DNA of 28,663 nucleotides from Bacillaceae bacterium UBA7792 (GTDB lineage: Bacteria; Bacillota; Bacilli; Bacillales; Cytobacillaceae): positions 12,928-41,590 of the forward strand of contig DLCS01000250.1 in assembly GCA_002480735.1 (NCBI GenBank), in the 5' to 3' direction. The notes beneath the pieces are model-generated. The model did not search any database. It saw only the letters and a program-made list of their open reading frames with translations, and had not been told where the DNA came from. Each line of letters opens with the position of its first letter. Positions within the stretch are counted from its first letter, which is position 1. Shown piece after piece: positions 9,258 through 16,690 of the stretch. The translations under genes were made by a program, and so were the position numbers.

Positions 9258-10109
9258 TTATTTTTCAAGCCTATCATTCTTTAAAAAATCCATAATGATC
9301 TGAAACCATAAAGAGTGCCCTCCGTCATTTAGATGAAGGCGGTCACTTGTCATGATATCCGCCAATACAATATTATCCTCATCTATTTTTGTTAAAATCT
9401 TTTCATGACTATTGATATAGGACCACTTTTTCTCCATTATTTTTTCTGTTGATGCATTCACATAGTCTAGGTACGTTTGCTTCAAATTATTTTTATTCTC
9501 ACTGTTAATGATCGGATTAGGTGATAACAATATTATTTTTGCATTTGGAAGTCCCATTTGAAGTGAAGACACTAGTGTTTCCATTTCGTTCACAGTTTGT
9601 TCTAAACCAATAGATTGATGGTAATTATTTAATAAAGCCGTTTCAAAAATAACCAAATCTGGTTGCTCTGGAATAATATCATTGATTTTTCCACTATTGA
9701 TGAAATCAGTTGTTGTATAACCCTCATACCCACGTGCAATGAATCTCAAATTTTCTAGTTCGGGAAACTCGGCCCTTAAGCCTTTTTCAAGCAGCTCTGG
9801 CCATGTGTTCGCGGGATGGCTCGCTCCGCTTCCAGCAGCACCATCGCTTCCAACAACTGCGATGACTACATGTTGTTGCGTAAGAGCTTTATATAAAAGA
9901 TAATCGATGAGCGTTTGGGATGGATGAAGATTTGGGTCCAAGCTTTGGATTCGTGCCTCTTTCGCTTCCCTCTCTCTTAATTGGATTTTCTCTTGCTCCT
10001 GTTTCCCTTCTATTCCAGCCGCTGTGAGTTTACTTTGCCAATGCAGATTCCCCATGACAAGCACCCCGATACAAAGAGCGGCTACTATGAAAAACAAAAA
10101 TGTTCTCAC
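9258..10109 (-). CDS. Membrane-anchored SGNH/GDSL hydrolase-like protein with altered nucleophile site
   Basis: A 283-residue protein with one N-terminal hydrophobic helix (4-20), a charged linker, and an extracellular domain. Fold markers of SGNH hydrolases are seen: a strand ending in VVGSDGAAGSGA (block I, residues 85-96), NTWPELLEKG, GYEGYTTTDF (block II), DLVIFETALLNN (block III) and DRLHLNDGGH with D256 and H259 (block V). In block I the usual GDS or GSS nucleophile triplet reads G87-S88-D89, so the expected catalytic Ser position is Asp. It may use Ser88 or be non-hydrolytic. Relatives often trim or add O-acetyl groups on polysaccharide, which fits the operon, but the substrate is unknown. 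Start is GTG with AGGAGG upstream. Nine bases separate it from the sinR-type gene. Confidence 0.72.
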   Translation of the reverse strand: MRTFLFFIVAALCIGVLVMGNLHWQSKLTAAGIEGKQEQEKIQLREREAKEARIQSLDPNLHPSQTLIDYLLYKALTQQHVVIAVVGSDGAAGSGASHPANTWPELLEKGLRAEFPELENLRFIARGYEGYTTTDFINSGKINDIIPEQPDLVIFETALLNNYHQSIGLEQTVNEMETLVSSLQMGLPNAKIILLSPNPIINSENKNNLKQTYLDYVNASTEKIMEKKWSYINSHEKILTKIDEDNIVLADIMTSDRLHLNDGGHSLWFQIIMDFLKNDRLEK

Positions 10110-10118
10110 CTTATCCTC

Positions 10119-10475
10119 CTAAATTTTTTCTACATGGTTACAGTTTTGCTTCTGCCACTTTATAAATTCCACCAATGTCTTGTATTCTTGAATTTCTTTT
10201 TTTTCGATCCCAAGCTCTTTTAGTTCCTTTAGCAGGTCGCTCCACTCCTGTTCAATATACAAATGGGAATCGATATCAAGATCAGGTTCGATTAACATCA
10301 TGAAATCTACATTTAGAACCTTAGCGATTTTCTGAATCACATCAATTGTAGGGTTTTTATTGATGTTTCGTTCAATATTACTTAAATAGGATTTGGAGAT
10401 ATTCGATAGCTCTGCTAATTCCGATAATGTATAGCCTCTTCGCTTCCGGATTTCTGCGATATTTTTTCCAATCAT
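10119..10475 (-). CDS. sinR: SinR-type transcriptional regulator inside the EPS operon
   Basis: A 118-residue protein aligning over its whole length with B. subtilis SinR. Residues 1-62 form an XRE-type helix-turn-helix (MIGKNIAEIRKRRGYTLSEL, then SKSYLSNIERNINKNPTIDV). Residues 78-112 (EWSDLLKELKELGIEKKEI and KTLVEFIKWQKQ) match the C-terminal SinI/SinR dimerisation domain. SinR represses matrix genes, and a perfect SinR-type operator lies in the operon promoter at 16618-16633. The protein could therefore repress its own operon. Start ATG at 10475 has AAAGAGG upstream. No sinI antagonist is visible nearby. It may be a SlrR-like paralogue rather than the housekeeping SinR, so the symbol is provisional. 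Confidence 0.88.
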   Translation of the reverse strand: MIGKNIAEIRKRRGYTLSELAELSNISKSYLSNIERNINKNPTIDVIQKIAKVLNVDFMMLIEPDLDIDSHLYIEQEWSDLLKELKELGIEKKEIQEYKTLVEFIKWQKQNCNHVEKI

Positions 10476-10542
10476 TTTTCAACCTCTTTAACTAGATTTT
10501 CTTTTGAAAACTTAGACAATCACTTCCTCTTAAAGTAATCTT

Positions 10543-11721
10543 CTATTCTATTTGAATTTGATTTTTGACGCAGTTGATTACTCGCATCTGCTCTTCCTCG
10601 TTCATATTCGTTCCAGAAGGCAAGCATAGTCCATCCTTGAAAAGCTTCTCTGAAATGACCTCTTCTTGACTATGAGCAAAAAACTGGTACCCCCTGAAAA
10701 GTGGCTGAAGATGGAGCGGCTTCCACACAGGTCTGGCCTCAATATTTTCTTTATCAAGCGCTCTAAGTAGTTCGTTCCTATTAAAACCAGTTATTTGAGC
10801 ATCCAGCACAATGGCCGTTAGCCACCGATTCGAATACGTCTCTTCCAGTTCTGGCATAAAGGAAATACCCGGAACCGAACCTAGTTCTTTTTCATAGGTA
10901 TTGAAAATCTCTCTTTTTCTTTTCACTCTTTCCTCTAATACTTCCAATTGACCTCTACCAATCCCAGCCAAAACATTGCTTAGCCGATAGTTGTAGCCCA
11001 TTTCACTATGCTGATAATGGGGGGCAGGCTCTCGTGCTTGGGTTGCCAAGAAACGGGCTTTTTGCAGTGATACGATATGATTCGAAACAAGCATGCCTCC
11101 GCCAGAGGTCGTAATAATTTTGTTGCCATTAAAGGAGAAAATCCCAAAATCCCCCATGCTTCCACTCATTTTGCCTTTATAGGAAGAGCCTAGCGATTCC
11201 GCTGCATCCTCAATAATTGGAACCTGATAGGCGTTACAGATGGTGCTGATTTCATCCATCCGAGCAGACTGGCCATAAAGATGAACAACAATGACTGCCT
11301 TTGGAAGCTTATTTTCCCGTTTCGCTACTTGGAATGCTCGTTCTAATGCAAGTGGGGACATATTCCACGTTTCTGGCTCTGAATCGATAAAAACTGGCTC
11401 TGCCCCTTGGTATAAAATAGGATTTGCCGATGCGACAAATGTTAGGGAGGAGCAGAAGACAATATCCCCCTCTTTAACATCCAATAAAGAAAGAGCCAAG
11501 TGAATCGCTGCAGTACCTGAGCTTACTGCAACGGCATCCTTGACTCCCACATAGGTCGCTATTTCTTTTTCGAATTCATTCACATTAGGGCCTAATGGAG
11601 CTACCCAGTTAGTATCAAAAGCTTCATTAATATATTTCATTTCCATCCCGCTCATATGTGGGGACGATAAGTAGATTCTATTCTTAATTGTGGTATTTAG
11701 CAGGGGGCTCCCTCCTTTCAT
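10543..11721 (-). CDS. epsN: EpsN-type PLP sugar aminotransferase (DegT/DnrJ/EryC1/StrS family)
   Basis: Up to 392 residues, strongly like B. subtilis EpsN: IYLSSPHMSGMEMKYI at the N-terminus, VSSGTAAIHLAL, EDAAESLGSSYKG, FSFNGNKIITTSGGG with the PLP-binding Lys, and EARPVWKPLHLQPLF. It should transfer an amino group from glutamate to the 4-keto sugar made by EpsC, giving a UDP-4-amino-2,4,6-trideoxy sugar. The start is uncertain. The ATG at 11721 is followed at once by a perfect AAAGGAGG (11711-11718). That suggests the real start is the CTG at 11703, seven bases past GGAGG, giving MLNTTIKNRIYLS. The gene follows epsL, but the acetyltransferase epsM that lies between them in B. subtilis is absent. 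Confidence 0.94.
   Translation of the reverse strand: MKGGSPLLNTTIKNRIYLSSPHMSGMEMKYINEAFDTNWVAPLGPNVNEFEKEIATYVGVKDAVAVSSGTAAIHLALSLLDVKEGDIVFCSSLTFVASANPILYQGAEPVFIDSEPETWNMSPLALERAFQVAKRENKLPKAVIVVHLYGQSARMDEISTICNAYQVPIIEDAAESLGSSYKGKMSGSMGDFGIFSFNGNKIITTSGGGMLVSNHIVSLQKARFLATQAREPAPHYQHSEMGYNYRLSNVLAGIGRGQLEVLEERVKRKREIFNTYEKELGSVPGISFMPELEETYSNRWLTAIVLDAQITGFNRNELLRALDKENIEARPVWKPLHLQPLFRGYQFFAHSQEEVISEKLFKDGLCLPSGTNMNEEEQMRVINCVKNQIQIE
11711..11718 (-). promoter_or_regulatory. Perfect Shine-Dalgarno inside the nominal epsN start
   Basis: AAAGGAGG on the minus strand lies directly after the ATG at 11721. Initiation from it would use codon CTG at 11703 (spacing seven) rather than the ATG. 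Confidence 0.6.
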
Positions 11722-11724
11722 AAC

Positions 11725-12327
11725 TTAGCCATGGCTCTTTGTTCGTACCTCTCCTGCGCCCTCAAAATCTGGTTCATCGAGATGAATATTTTCCGATCGA
11801 ATCACCTTCAAAAAGGTTAGCCAGAGAATCTTTAGATCCAATAAAAAAGTTTGATGCTCTACATACCATACATCGAGCTCAAACTTCTCTTCCCAGGTGA
11901 TTGAATTTCTGCCATTGACCTGCGCCCAGCCAGTGATCCCAGGTTTCACCAAATGCCTTCTTGCCTGCTTTTCCGAATACAGAGGAAGATACTCCATCAA
12001 TAGTGGTCTTGGCCCAACAAGACTTAACTCGCCCTTCAAAACATTGATTAACTGTGGCAGCTCATCAAGACTGAATTTACGAAGAAATACACCCAAAGAA
12101 GTAATCCTTAGATGATCTGGCAACAGCTTTCCATCATGATCTCTTTCATTACTCATCGAACGAAATTTATAGAGATCAAAGGGAGCACCATGCAACCCTG
12201 GTCTTTTTTGTTTAAAAAGGACTGGTGCCCCAAGCTTCCATTTGATTAAAAGAGCAACTAGGAGCATGAGCGGTGCAAGTACTATCAATCCTAATATTGA
12301 GATAAATAAATCCAATATTCTTTTCAT
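11725..12327 (-). CDS. epsL: EpsL-type polyprenyl-phosphate phosphosugar transferase (priming enzyme)
   Basis: A 200-residue monotopic phosphoglycosyl transferase of the short bacterial sugar transferase family. An N-terminal membrane helix (about 5-28) is followed by FKQKRPGLHGAPFDLYKFRSM, SLDELPQLINVLKGELSLV and GPRPLLMEYLPLYSEKQ, then KPGITGWAQVNGRN. The sequence and length match B. subtilis EpsL. It starts the repeat unit by moving a sugar phosphate, probably an amino-trideoxyhexose or GlcNAc derivative, to undecaprenyl phosphate. Start ATG at 12327; no strong ribosome binding site is seen. It is directly followed by epsN. The donor sugar is inferred from neighbours epsC and epsN. Confidence 0.93.
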   Translation of the reverse strand: MKRILDLFISILGLIVLAPLMLLVALLIKWKLGAPVLFKQKRPGLHGAPFDLYKFRSMSNERDHDGKLLPDHLRITSLGVFLRKFSLDELPQLINVLKGELSLVGPRPLLMEYLPLYSEKQARRHLVKPGITGWAQVNGRNSITWEEKFELDVWYVEHQTFLLDLKILWLTFLKVIRSENIHLDEPDFEGAGEVRTKSHG

Positions 12328-12359
12328 CCATTCACATCCATAAAATCTTCTCGAAATCG

Positions 12360-12503
12360 CTATTTATTTGAATCTATTTCATCAAGTCTCTTCTTAATTT
12401 CTTCTATTAAACTAGATAGTTTCATATCTTCTACTTCATTCCCTATTGTATAAGCGTAGATTAGTACTTCTTTGAATTTTTCCTGATCTATACAGCCCTT
12501 CAT
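12360..12503 (-). CDS. Small protein of unknown function between galE and epsL
   Basis: A 47-residue ORF starting MKGCIDQEKFKEVLIYAYTI and ending in a charged helix (SLIEEIKKRLDEI). The frame stays open upstream to an ATG at 12605 (81 residues), but that would overlap galE by 76 bases, so the ATG at 12503, 26 bases past the galE stop, is preferred. Its ribosome binding site (AAAAGAG) is weak. Predicted all-helical, acidic/basic mixed and soluble, with no membrane segment. It is not recognised. Its size and position resemble small regulatory or adaptor proteins, but nothing in the sequence proves a role. Confidence 0.5.
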   Translation of the reverse strand: MKGCIDQEKFKEVLIYAYTIGNEVEDMKLSSLIEEIKKRLDEIDSNK

Positions 12504-12529
12504 TTGTCGATTACTCTTTTCATTAAATA

Positions 12530-13564
12530 TTATAAAAATAGATTCTTTTCTTCTATTACATACCCATCTGGGTTCAGAGATTGCCACTTCCATGTATCTC
12601 TGCACATTTCACTAATTCCCTTTTCAGCGCTCCAATCAAGCTCTGCCTTAGCTTTTGTTGGATCGGCATAGCAAATCGCAATATCGCCTTGTCTCGCTTC
12701 CACAATTTTATATGGGATTGGAACCCCAGTTACCTTCTCAAATTCCTTCACCATTTCAAGAACACTATAGCCTCGACCAGTTCCAAGATTATAAGCATCA
12801 ACACCAACCTCATTTAGCGTCTTATCAAGTGCTTTGAGATGGCCTTTTGCAAGGTCCACTACATGAATATAATCACGGACCCCCGTACCATCGGGCGTTG
12901 CATACTCAGCTCCAAATACATTAAGATGACTTCGCTTCCCAACAGCTACTTGAGCAATATAAGGCATCAGGTTATTCGGAATCCCATTTGGATCCTCACC
13001 AATCCGCCCACTTTGATGAGCCCCAATCGGGTTAAAATATCGTAATAGAGCGATACTCCACTTCTTATCAGATAGATAGATATCTTTCAATATTTCCTCA
13101 ATCATTTGCTTTGTTCTTCCGTAGGGATTCGTTGGACTTAACAAAGAGTCCTCTGTAATTGGGACGGTTTCGGGGGCACCGTACACCGTTGCAGAGGAGC
13201 TGAAAACGATTTTCTTAACATCATATTTTTGCATCAAATGACAGAGAATGATCGTTCCTGTCACATTGTTTTGATAGTAGTGAAGAGGTACAGATACGGA
13301 GTCACCAACGGCTTTGAGGCCAGCAAAATGAATGACTGCGTCAATTTCATTTTCCCGAAACACAGACTCCAGCCCTGCATGATTCAGAAGATCCACCTCG
13401 TAAAACGTGGGCTTCTTTCCAGTTATCTCATATACTCTATCAAGTGCCCTTGGATTACTGTTCGATAAATTATCGACGACAATCACCTCATAGCCTGCCT
13501 CTAGAAGCTCCACACAAGTATGACTTCCTATGTAACCAGCCCCTCCTGTAACAAGAATTGCCAA
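12530..13564 (-). CDS. galE: UDP-glucose 4-epimerase
   Basis: A 344-residue extended SDR protein with VTGGAGYIGSH (5-15), FSSSATVYG with S124, and Y148xxxK152 in NPYGRTK. DGTGVRDYIHVVDLAKGH and YNLGTGRGYSVLEM are classic GalE segments. It interconverts UDP-glucose and UDP-galactose (or the GlcNAc/GalNAc pair), supplying galactose-type donors for the polymer. The start is TTG at 13564, with GGGGGTGG four bases upstream. The gene follows gtaB by 17 bases. It is about ten residues longer at the C-terminus than typical GalE (tail DGYVIEEKNLFL). Confidence 0.96.
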   Translation of the reverse strand: MAILVTGGAGYIGSHTCVELLEAGYEVIVVDNLSNSNPRALDRVYEITGKKPTFYEVDLLNHAGLESVFRENEIDAVIHFAGLKAVGDSVSVPLHYYQNNVTGTIILCHLMQKYDVKKIVFSSSATVYGAPETVPITEDSLLSPTNPYGRTKQMIEEILKDIYLSDKKWSIALLRYFNPIGAHQSGRIGEDPNGIPNNLMPYIAQVAVGKRSHLNVFGAEYATPDGTGVRDYIHVVDLAKGHLKALDKTLNEVGVDAYNLGTGRGYSVLEMVKEFEKVTGVPIPYKIVEARQGDIAICYADPTKAKAELDWSAEKGISEMCRDTWKWQSLNPDGYVIEEKNLFL

Positions 13565-13581
13565 TATTCCACCCCCTGAAC

Positions 13582-14472
13582 TTAAGAATTTAACACCTTT
13601 TGACTCCCTACCAAACCCTCGATATACGATAAAACGTCATGCTGAATGTCCTCCTGCTGTATAGCAAAATCAATGGTAGCCTTCACAAATCCAAGCTTAT
13701 CCCCAAGGTCATACCTTTTTCCTTCAAGTTCATAGGCTAAGACTTCCTTCTTCTCATTAAGAAGATTAATGGCATCAGTTAATTGGATTTCCCCTCCCGC
13801 ACCTGGTGGAAGCTCTGCCAAAATCTCAAATATTTCCGGCTGCAAAATATATCTGCCTAAAATTGCATAATTCGATGGAGCTTCATGAATACTAGGTTTT
13901 TCAACTAGGTTCCGAATGGAGATAATTCCTTTCTCCACGTTGCCTCCTTTTGGATTAATAATCCCATACTTATGGACGTCCTCACGCTGGACCTCCTGTA
14001 CACCGACAACAGTCGTACTATAGCGATTAAAGACATCCATCAGTTGCTTTAGGCAAGGCTTCTCCGAACGGACAATATCATCCCCTAGAAGGACTGCGAA
14101 CGGTTCATTTCCTATGAATCTACTGGCGCAGGAAATGGCATCCCCCAGTCCCCTTGCTTCCTTCTGCCGGATATAATGAATGTTCGCCATATTCGATATC
14201 TTTTGAACCTGGTAAAGAAGGTCATGCTTTTTTTTCTTAAGAAGTGTTTCCTCGAGTTCGTAGGACTTATCAAAATGGTCCTCAATGGCTCGCTTTCCAC
14301 GCCCTGTCACAATAATAATGTCTTCAATCCCTGATTCGATCGCTTCCTCGACAATATATTGAATCGTCGGCTTATCGACGATCGGCAGCATTTCCTTTGG
14401 CTGTGCCTTTGTAGCAGGTAGAAACCGTGTTCCAAGACCAGCAGCCGGTATAATCGCCTTTCTTACTTTCAT
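13582..14472 (-). CDS. gtaB: UTP-glucose-1-phosphate uridylyltransferase
   Basis: A 296-residue GalU/GtaB nucleotidyltransferase. The signature [20 protein letters not shown] (residues 8-27) binds UTP; LLGDDI carries the metal-binding Asp pair; LVEKPS and [10 protein letters not shown] follow in standard order. It makes UDP-glucose from glucose-1-phosphate and UTP, feeding galE next door. Start ATG at 14472 has AGGTGGG nine bases upstream. Bacillus genomes usually carry another gtaB for teichoic acids, so this may be a dedicated EPS copy (also called yngB-like in B. subtilis); that cannot be decided here. Confidence 0.95.
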   Translation of the reverse strand: MKVRKAIIPAAGLGTRFLPATKAQPKEMLPIVDKPTIQYIVEEAIESGIEDIIIVTGRGKRAIEDHFDKSYELEETLLKKKKHDLLYQVQKISNMANIHYIRQKEARGLGDAISCASRFIGNEPFAVLLGDDIVRSEKPCLKQLMDVFNRYSTTVVGVQEVQREDVHKYGIINPKGGNVEKGIISIRNLVEKPSIHEAPSNYAILGRYILQPEIFEILAELPPGAGGEIQLTDAINLLNEKKEVLAYELEGKRYDLGDKLGFVKATIDFAIQQEDIQHDVLSYIEGLVGSQKVLNS

Positions 14473-14494
14473 ATGTTCAATCCCACCTAAATAT

Positions 14495-16315
14495 TTATAG
14501 TACAGCTAGCTTTTTCTCCGTTGCCTGATCATTGCTAAGGAATAACAGATGTTCTCTCAGAGTATTTTTTTCCATGGATGCAAACCCATCAATCAACTGC
14601 ATAATCGATTCCACATCCGTATTCATCGTTTTTCCTACATAAATTTTTGGATGAATTTGCTCCTCATGAATTTCTCCGGGCTTTAATAATTCTTCAAATA
14701 ACTTCTCGCCCGGTCTCATTCCTGTGTATTCAATTCCGATTTCTTCAACCGTACTGCCTGATAGATGAATTAAGTTCTTAGCAAGGTCGACAATTTTGAC
14801 TGGCTCTCCCATGTCGAGCACAAATACCTCTCCCCCTTCAGCCAATGCCCCTGCTTGTAAGACAAGTCTGGATGCTTCCGGGATGGTCATGAAGTAACGG
14901 ACCATATCAGGATGAGTGACCGTCACGGGCCCCCCTCTTTGAATTTGCTTTGTAAAAAGCGGGATGACACTGCCTCTACTCCCCAACACATTTCCAAAAC
15001 GGACAGCCACGAATTTCGTTTCACTTTCCTTATTGATGTGTTGAATGATAAGTTCAGCGAGCCTTTTCGTTGCTCCCATCACACTCGTTGGATTTACCGC
15101 TTTGTCTGTAGAAATCATGACGAAATCATCGACCCTGTTCCAGTTTGCTGCATTCGCGACATTCAAGGTACCAATAATATTATTTTTGACGGCCTCATCA
15201 GGATTCATTTCCATCAAGGGTACATGCTTATGTGCAGCAGCATGGTAAACAACGTTTGGCTGATACTCCTTCATCAGCGACATCATTTTGTCCCCATCCT
15301 GGATATCCGCAATTTCTGTGTAAAATTCAATCCCACTCGAGCCGTATGATTCCTCTAACTCCATCCTGATGGAATAGATGCTATTCTCACCGTGCCCTAA
15401 TAAAATGAGTTTTTGAGGCTGGAATTTGCAAACCTGCCTACAAATCTCTGAACCTATCGAGCCACCAGCACCTGTTATTAACACTATTTTATTTGTTAAA
15501 TAATCAGATATTCTTTCCGAATCCAACTGTACTGGCTCTCTTCCTAATAAATCCTCTACTTGCACATCACGAAAATGGTTGACGGCTATTTTTCCTGTCA
15601 TTAAATCCTCTAATCTTGGAATCGTTTGGGTCCTTATTCCTGTTTTTAAGCATTTTTGAACAATGAGGTTTAACTCTCTTCGTTCCAGGGAAGGTAAGGC
15701 AATAACAATATTTTCAACCTGATAATGTTGAATCGCTTTTTCAATTTTGTTTCTCCCCCCAAAAACAGGAATTCCAAGAATATCGAGATGCTGCTTTTTG
15801 ACGTCATCATCAATAAAGGCGACAGGTTTTAACTCAGCATCATGACTAAGAAGCAGCTGCCTTGCAACCATAGTGCCAGCTGAGCCTGCACCAACGATAA
15901 GTGTTCTAATCTTGCTGTCGTCCTCGCTCTTTCGATAGTTATTCAGGACCCTCCAGCCAAAGCGGGAACCGCCGATCAATAGCATATGGAGCATCCACGT
16001 AACAACGATAAGGCGTAGGTAAGCATCTTGAAAAAAAATAAACTGTAAGATACCTACAGTCAGAAACGTAAAACTCACCGTCTTCAGTACGATGAGGAGC
16101 TCACCAATACTGGCGTACAGCCATGCTTTTTTGTAGAGCTTATAAATATAGCTAAAAAAATGATGACAGCTTAACAGAATCAAAGTACTCAACATGTATG
16201 TACTTGAAGCAAAATCAAAATGAATATTTGTTAATGCACTTCCAATAAAAAGAGCAATCACTACAATGATAGAATCGGAAAAGAAAAATAAAGAAATCCT
16301 TCTTTTATAGCTCAC
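14495..16315 (-). CDS. epsC: EpsC-type membrane UDP-GlcNAc 4,6-dehydratase
   Basis: A 606-residue protein, first gene of the operon. Four N-terminal transmembrane helices (residues about 8-120) are followed by a first nucleotide-binding domain ([17 protein letters not shown] near 140) and a second SDR domain ([17 protein letters not shown] near 285) with STDKAVNP and MGATK (Met in place of Tyr, as in this family). Size and layout match B. subtilis EpsC and S. aureus CapD. It oxidises and dehydrates UDP-GlcNAc to a 4-keto-6-deoxy sugar that EpsN can aminate. Start is GTG at 16315, with AAGGGGG six bases upstream. An ATG at 16319 is out of frame and stops after four codons. Confidence 0.96.
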   Translation of the reverse strand: MSYKRRISLFFFSDSIIVVIALFIGSALTNIHFDFASSTYMLSTLILLSCHHFFSYIYKLYKKAWLYASIGELLIVLKTVSFTFLTVGILQFIFFQDAYLRLIVVTWMLHMLLIGGSRFGWRVLNNYRKSEDDSKIRTLIVGAGSAGTMVARQLLLSHDAELKPVAFIDDDVKKQHLDILGIPVFGGRNKIEKAIQHYQVENIVIALPSLERRELNLIVQKCLKTGIRTQTIPRLEDLMTGKIAVNHFRDVQVEDLLGREPVQLDSERISDYLTNKIVLITGAGGSIGSEICRQVCKFQPQKLILLGHGENSIYSIRMELEESYGSSGIEFYTEIADIQDGDKMMSLMKEYQPNVVYHAAAHKHVPLMEMNPDEAVKNNIIGTLNVANAANWNRVDDFVMISTDKAVNPTSVMGATKRLAELIIQHINKESETKFVAVRFGNVLGSRGSVIPLFTKQIQRGGPVTVTHPDMVRYFMTIPEASRLVLQAGALAEGGEVFVLDMGEPVKIVDLAKNLIHLSGSTVEEIGIEYTGMRPGEKLFEELLKPGEIHEEQIHPKIYVGKTMNTDVESIMQLIDGFASMEKNTLREHLLFLSNDQATEKKLAVL

Positions 16316-16320
16316 CCATA

Positions 16321-16330
16321 TCCCCCTTAA
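16321..16330 (-). promoter_or_regulatory. Ribosome binding site of epsC deciding a GTG start
   Basis: AAGGGGG stands six bases before GTG 16315. It marks GTG, not the out-of-frame ATG at 16319, as the first codon of the operon. Confidence 0.6.
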
Positions 16331-16338
16331 GATAAAAT

Positions 16339-16389
16339 AAAATTCTTAACTACAAAGTTTTTCTAAAAAACTCCTTAGTTAAGAATTTT
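16339..16389 (-). terminator. Long hairpin with U-rich tail in the EPS leader (candidate attenuator)
   Basis: Bases 16376-16389 and 16339-16352 form a 14-bp perfect inverted repeat (TAGTTAAGAATTTT and its complement). A second 7-bp stem (AGTTTTT/AAAAACT) lies inside it, separated by a 3x3 internal loop. Read on the minus strand the hairpin is followed by TTTTATTTTATC and then the epsC ribosome binding site. This has the form of an AT-rich intrinsic terminator placed between promoter and first gene. It could also simply protect the mRNA 5' region. Confidence 0.5.
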
Positions 16390-16395
16390 ATAAAA

Positions 16396-16482
16396 AATGG
16401 GCATCTAACCCGTCCTCACACCACACTATCGACGACTAGCGTCTAAGGTAATTGCAACCCACAGCATGACCGAGTGCCTTCG
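16396..16482 (-). ncRNA. Candidate EAR (epsC-type) leader RNA
   Basis: Between the operon promoter and epsC, bases 16399-16478 are 55% G+C (44 of 80) in surroundings of clearly lower GC, suggesting a structured RNA. Read on the minus strand, GGCA (16475-16478) can pair with TGCC (16400-16403) to close the element. Inside, GACG/CGTC and GGT/ACC short stems can form, and GGG-ttagat-GCCC makes a 3' hairpin. In Bacillales the EAR/epsC motif RNA lies in EPS or capsule operons, commonly right before epsC, and promotes readthrough of terminators over the long operon. Position and composition fit; I have not matched the consensus, so this is an inference. Confidence 0.5.
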
Positions 16483-16543
16483 TTATTAAAGGTAAGAAGA
16501 CATCACCTATCCCAAAACCAAGTTCAATATAAGACTTAGATTT

Positions 16544-16559
16544 GTGCTTTTTAAAGAAC
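16544..16559. promoter_or_regulatory. Second, near-perfect SinR-type operator in the EPS leader
   Basis: GTGCTTTTTAAAGAAC differs from the 7-2-7 SinR palindrome by one half-site base (GTGCTTT for GTTCTTT). It starts 74 bp from the promoter operator, downstream of the predicted transcription start. Confidence 0.55.
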
Positions 16560-16611
16560 GATAAGAGAAAAATAAAAAACTTGTTTGGAACCTGTTTTAT
16601 TTTCATAACCT

Positions 16612-16640
16612 ATGATAGTTCTTTATAAAGAACAAGTCAA
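16612..16640 (-). promoter_or_regulatory. Sigma-A-type promoter of the EPS operon
   Basis: On the minus strand TTGACT (16635-16640) and TATCAT (16612-16617) are spaced 17 bp apart, each one mismatch from consensus. The start of transcription would fall near 16605, giving a leader of about 290 nt before epsC. The spacer is filled by a SinR-type palindrome. No other promoter is evident for the following 15 kb of closely packed genes. Confidence 0.75.
16618..16633. promoter_or_regulatory. Perfect SinR operator within the EPS promoter spacer
   Basis: GTTCTTTATAAAGAAC is a perfect inverted repeat of the known SinR half-site GTTCTYT with a 2-bp gap (7-2-7), the arrangement bound by SinR dimers. 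It occupies 16 of the 17 spacer bases between the -35 and -10 boxes, so binding would exclude RNA polymerase. The sinR-type gene of the same operon is the obvious candidate repressor. Confidence 0.8.
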
Positions 16641-16646
16641 TACCTT

Positions 16647-16676
16647 TTGAAGAATATTTTAAAAAAAAATGATAAT
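16647..16676 (+). promoter_or_regulatory. Possible promoter of the NSS symporter gene
   Basis: TTGAAG (16647-16652), 18 bp, GATAAT (16671-16676). Its -35 lies six bases from the EPS -35 on the other strand, so the two promoters would be back to back. The resulting leader is about 165 nt. The -35 is only a 4/6 match. Confidence 0.4.
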
Positions 16677-16690
16677 ATTGAACTAGACAC

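Noticed and set aside
10476..10542. Possible separate promoter for the sinR-type gene (TTGTCT, 17 bp, TCTAGT)
   Set aside because: Both boxes match at only 4 of 6 positions in AT-rich DNA. No SinR palindrome or terminator is present, so it is not called.
12504..12605. Longer 81-residue version of the small ORF beginning inside galE
   Set aside because: A 76-base overlap with the conserved galE 3' end is unlikely in this operon and the extra residues are an out-of-frame reading of galE.
14912..15349. 145-codon open frame on the plus strand opposite epsC
   Set aside because: It is antisense to the strongly conserved EpsC catalytic domain, has no family resemblance and no ribosome binding site.
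16436..16606. A 56-codon minus-strand ORF (MKIKQVPNKFF... to ...NYLRR) in the EPS leader
   Set aside because: Its ATG coincides with the predicted transcription start, it has no ribosome binding site, and its second half coincides with the structured GC-rich leader. It is more likely a chance frame through leader RNA, although its length keeps a small doubt.
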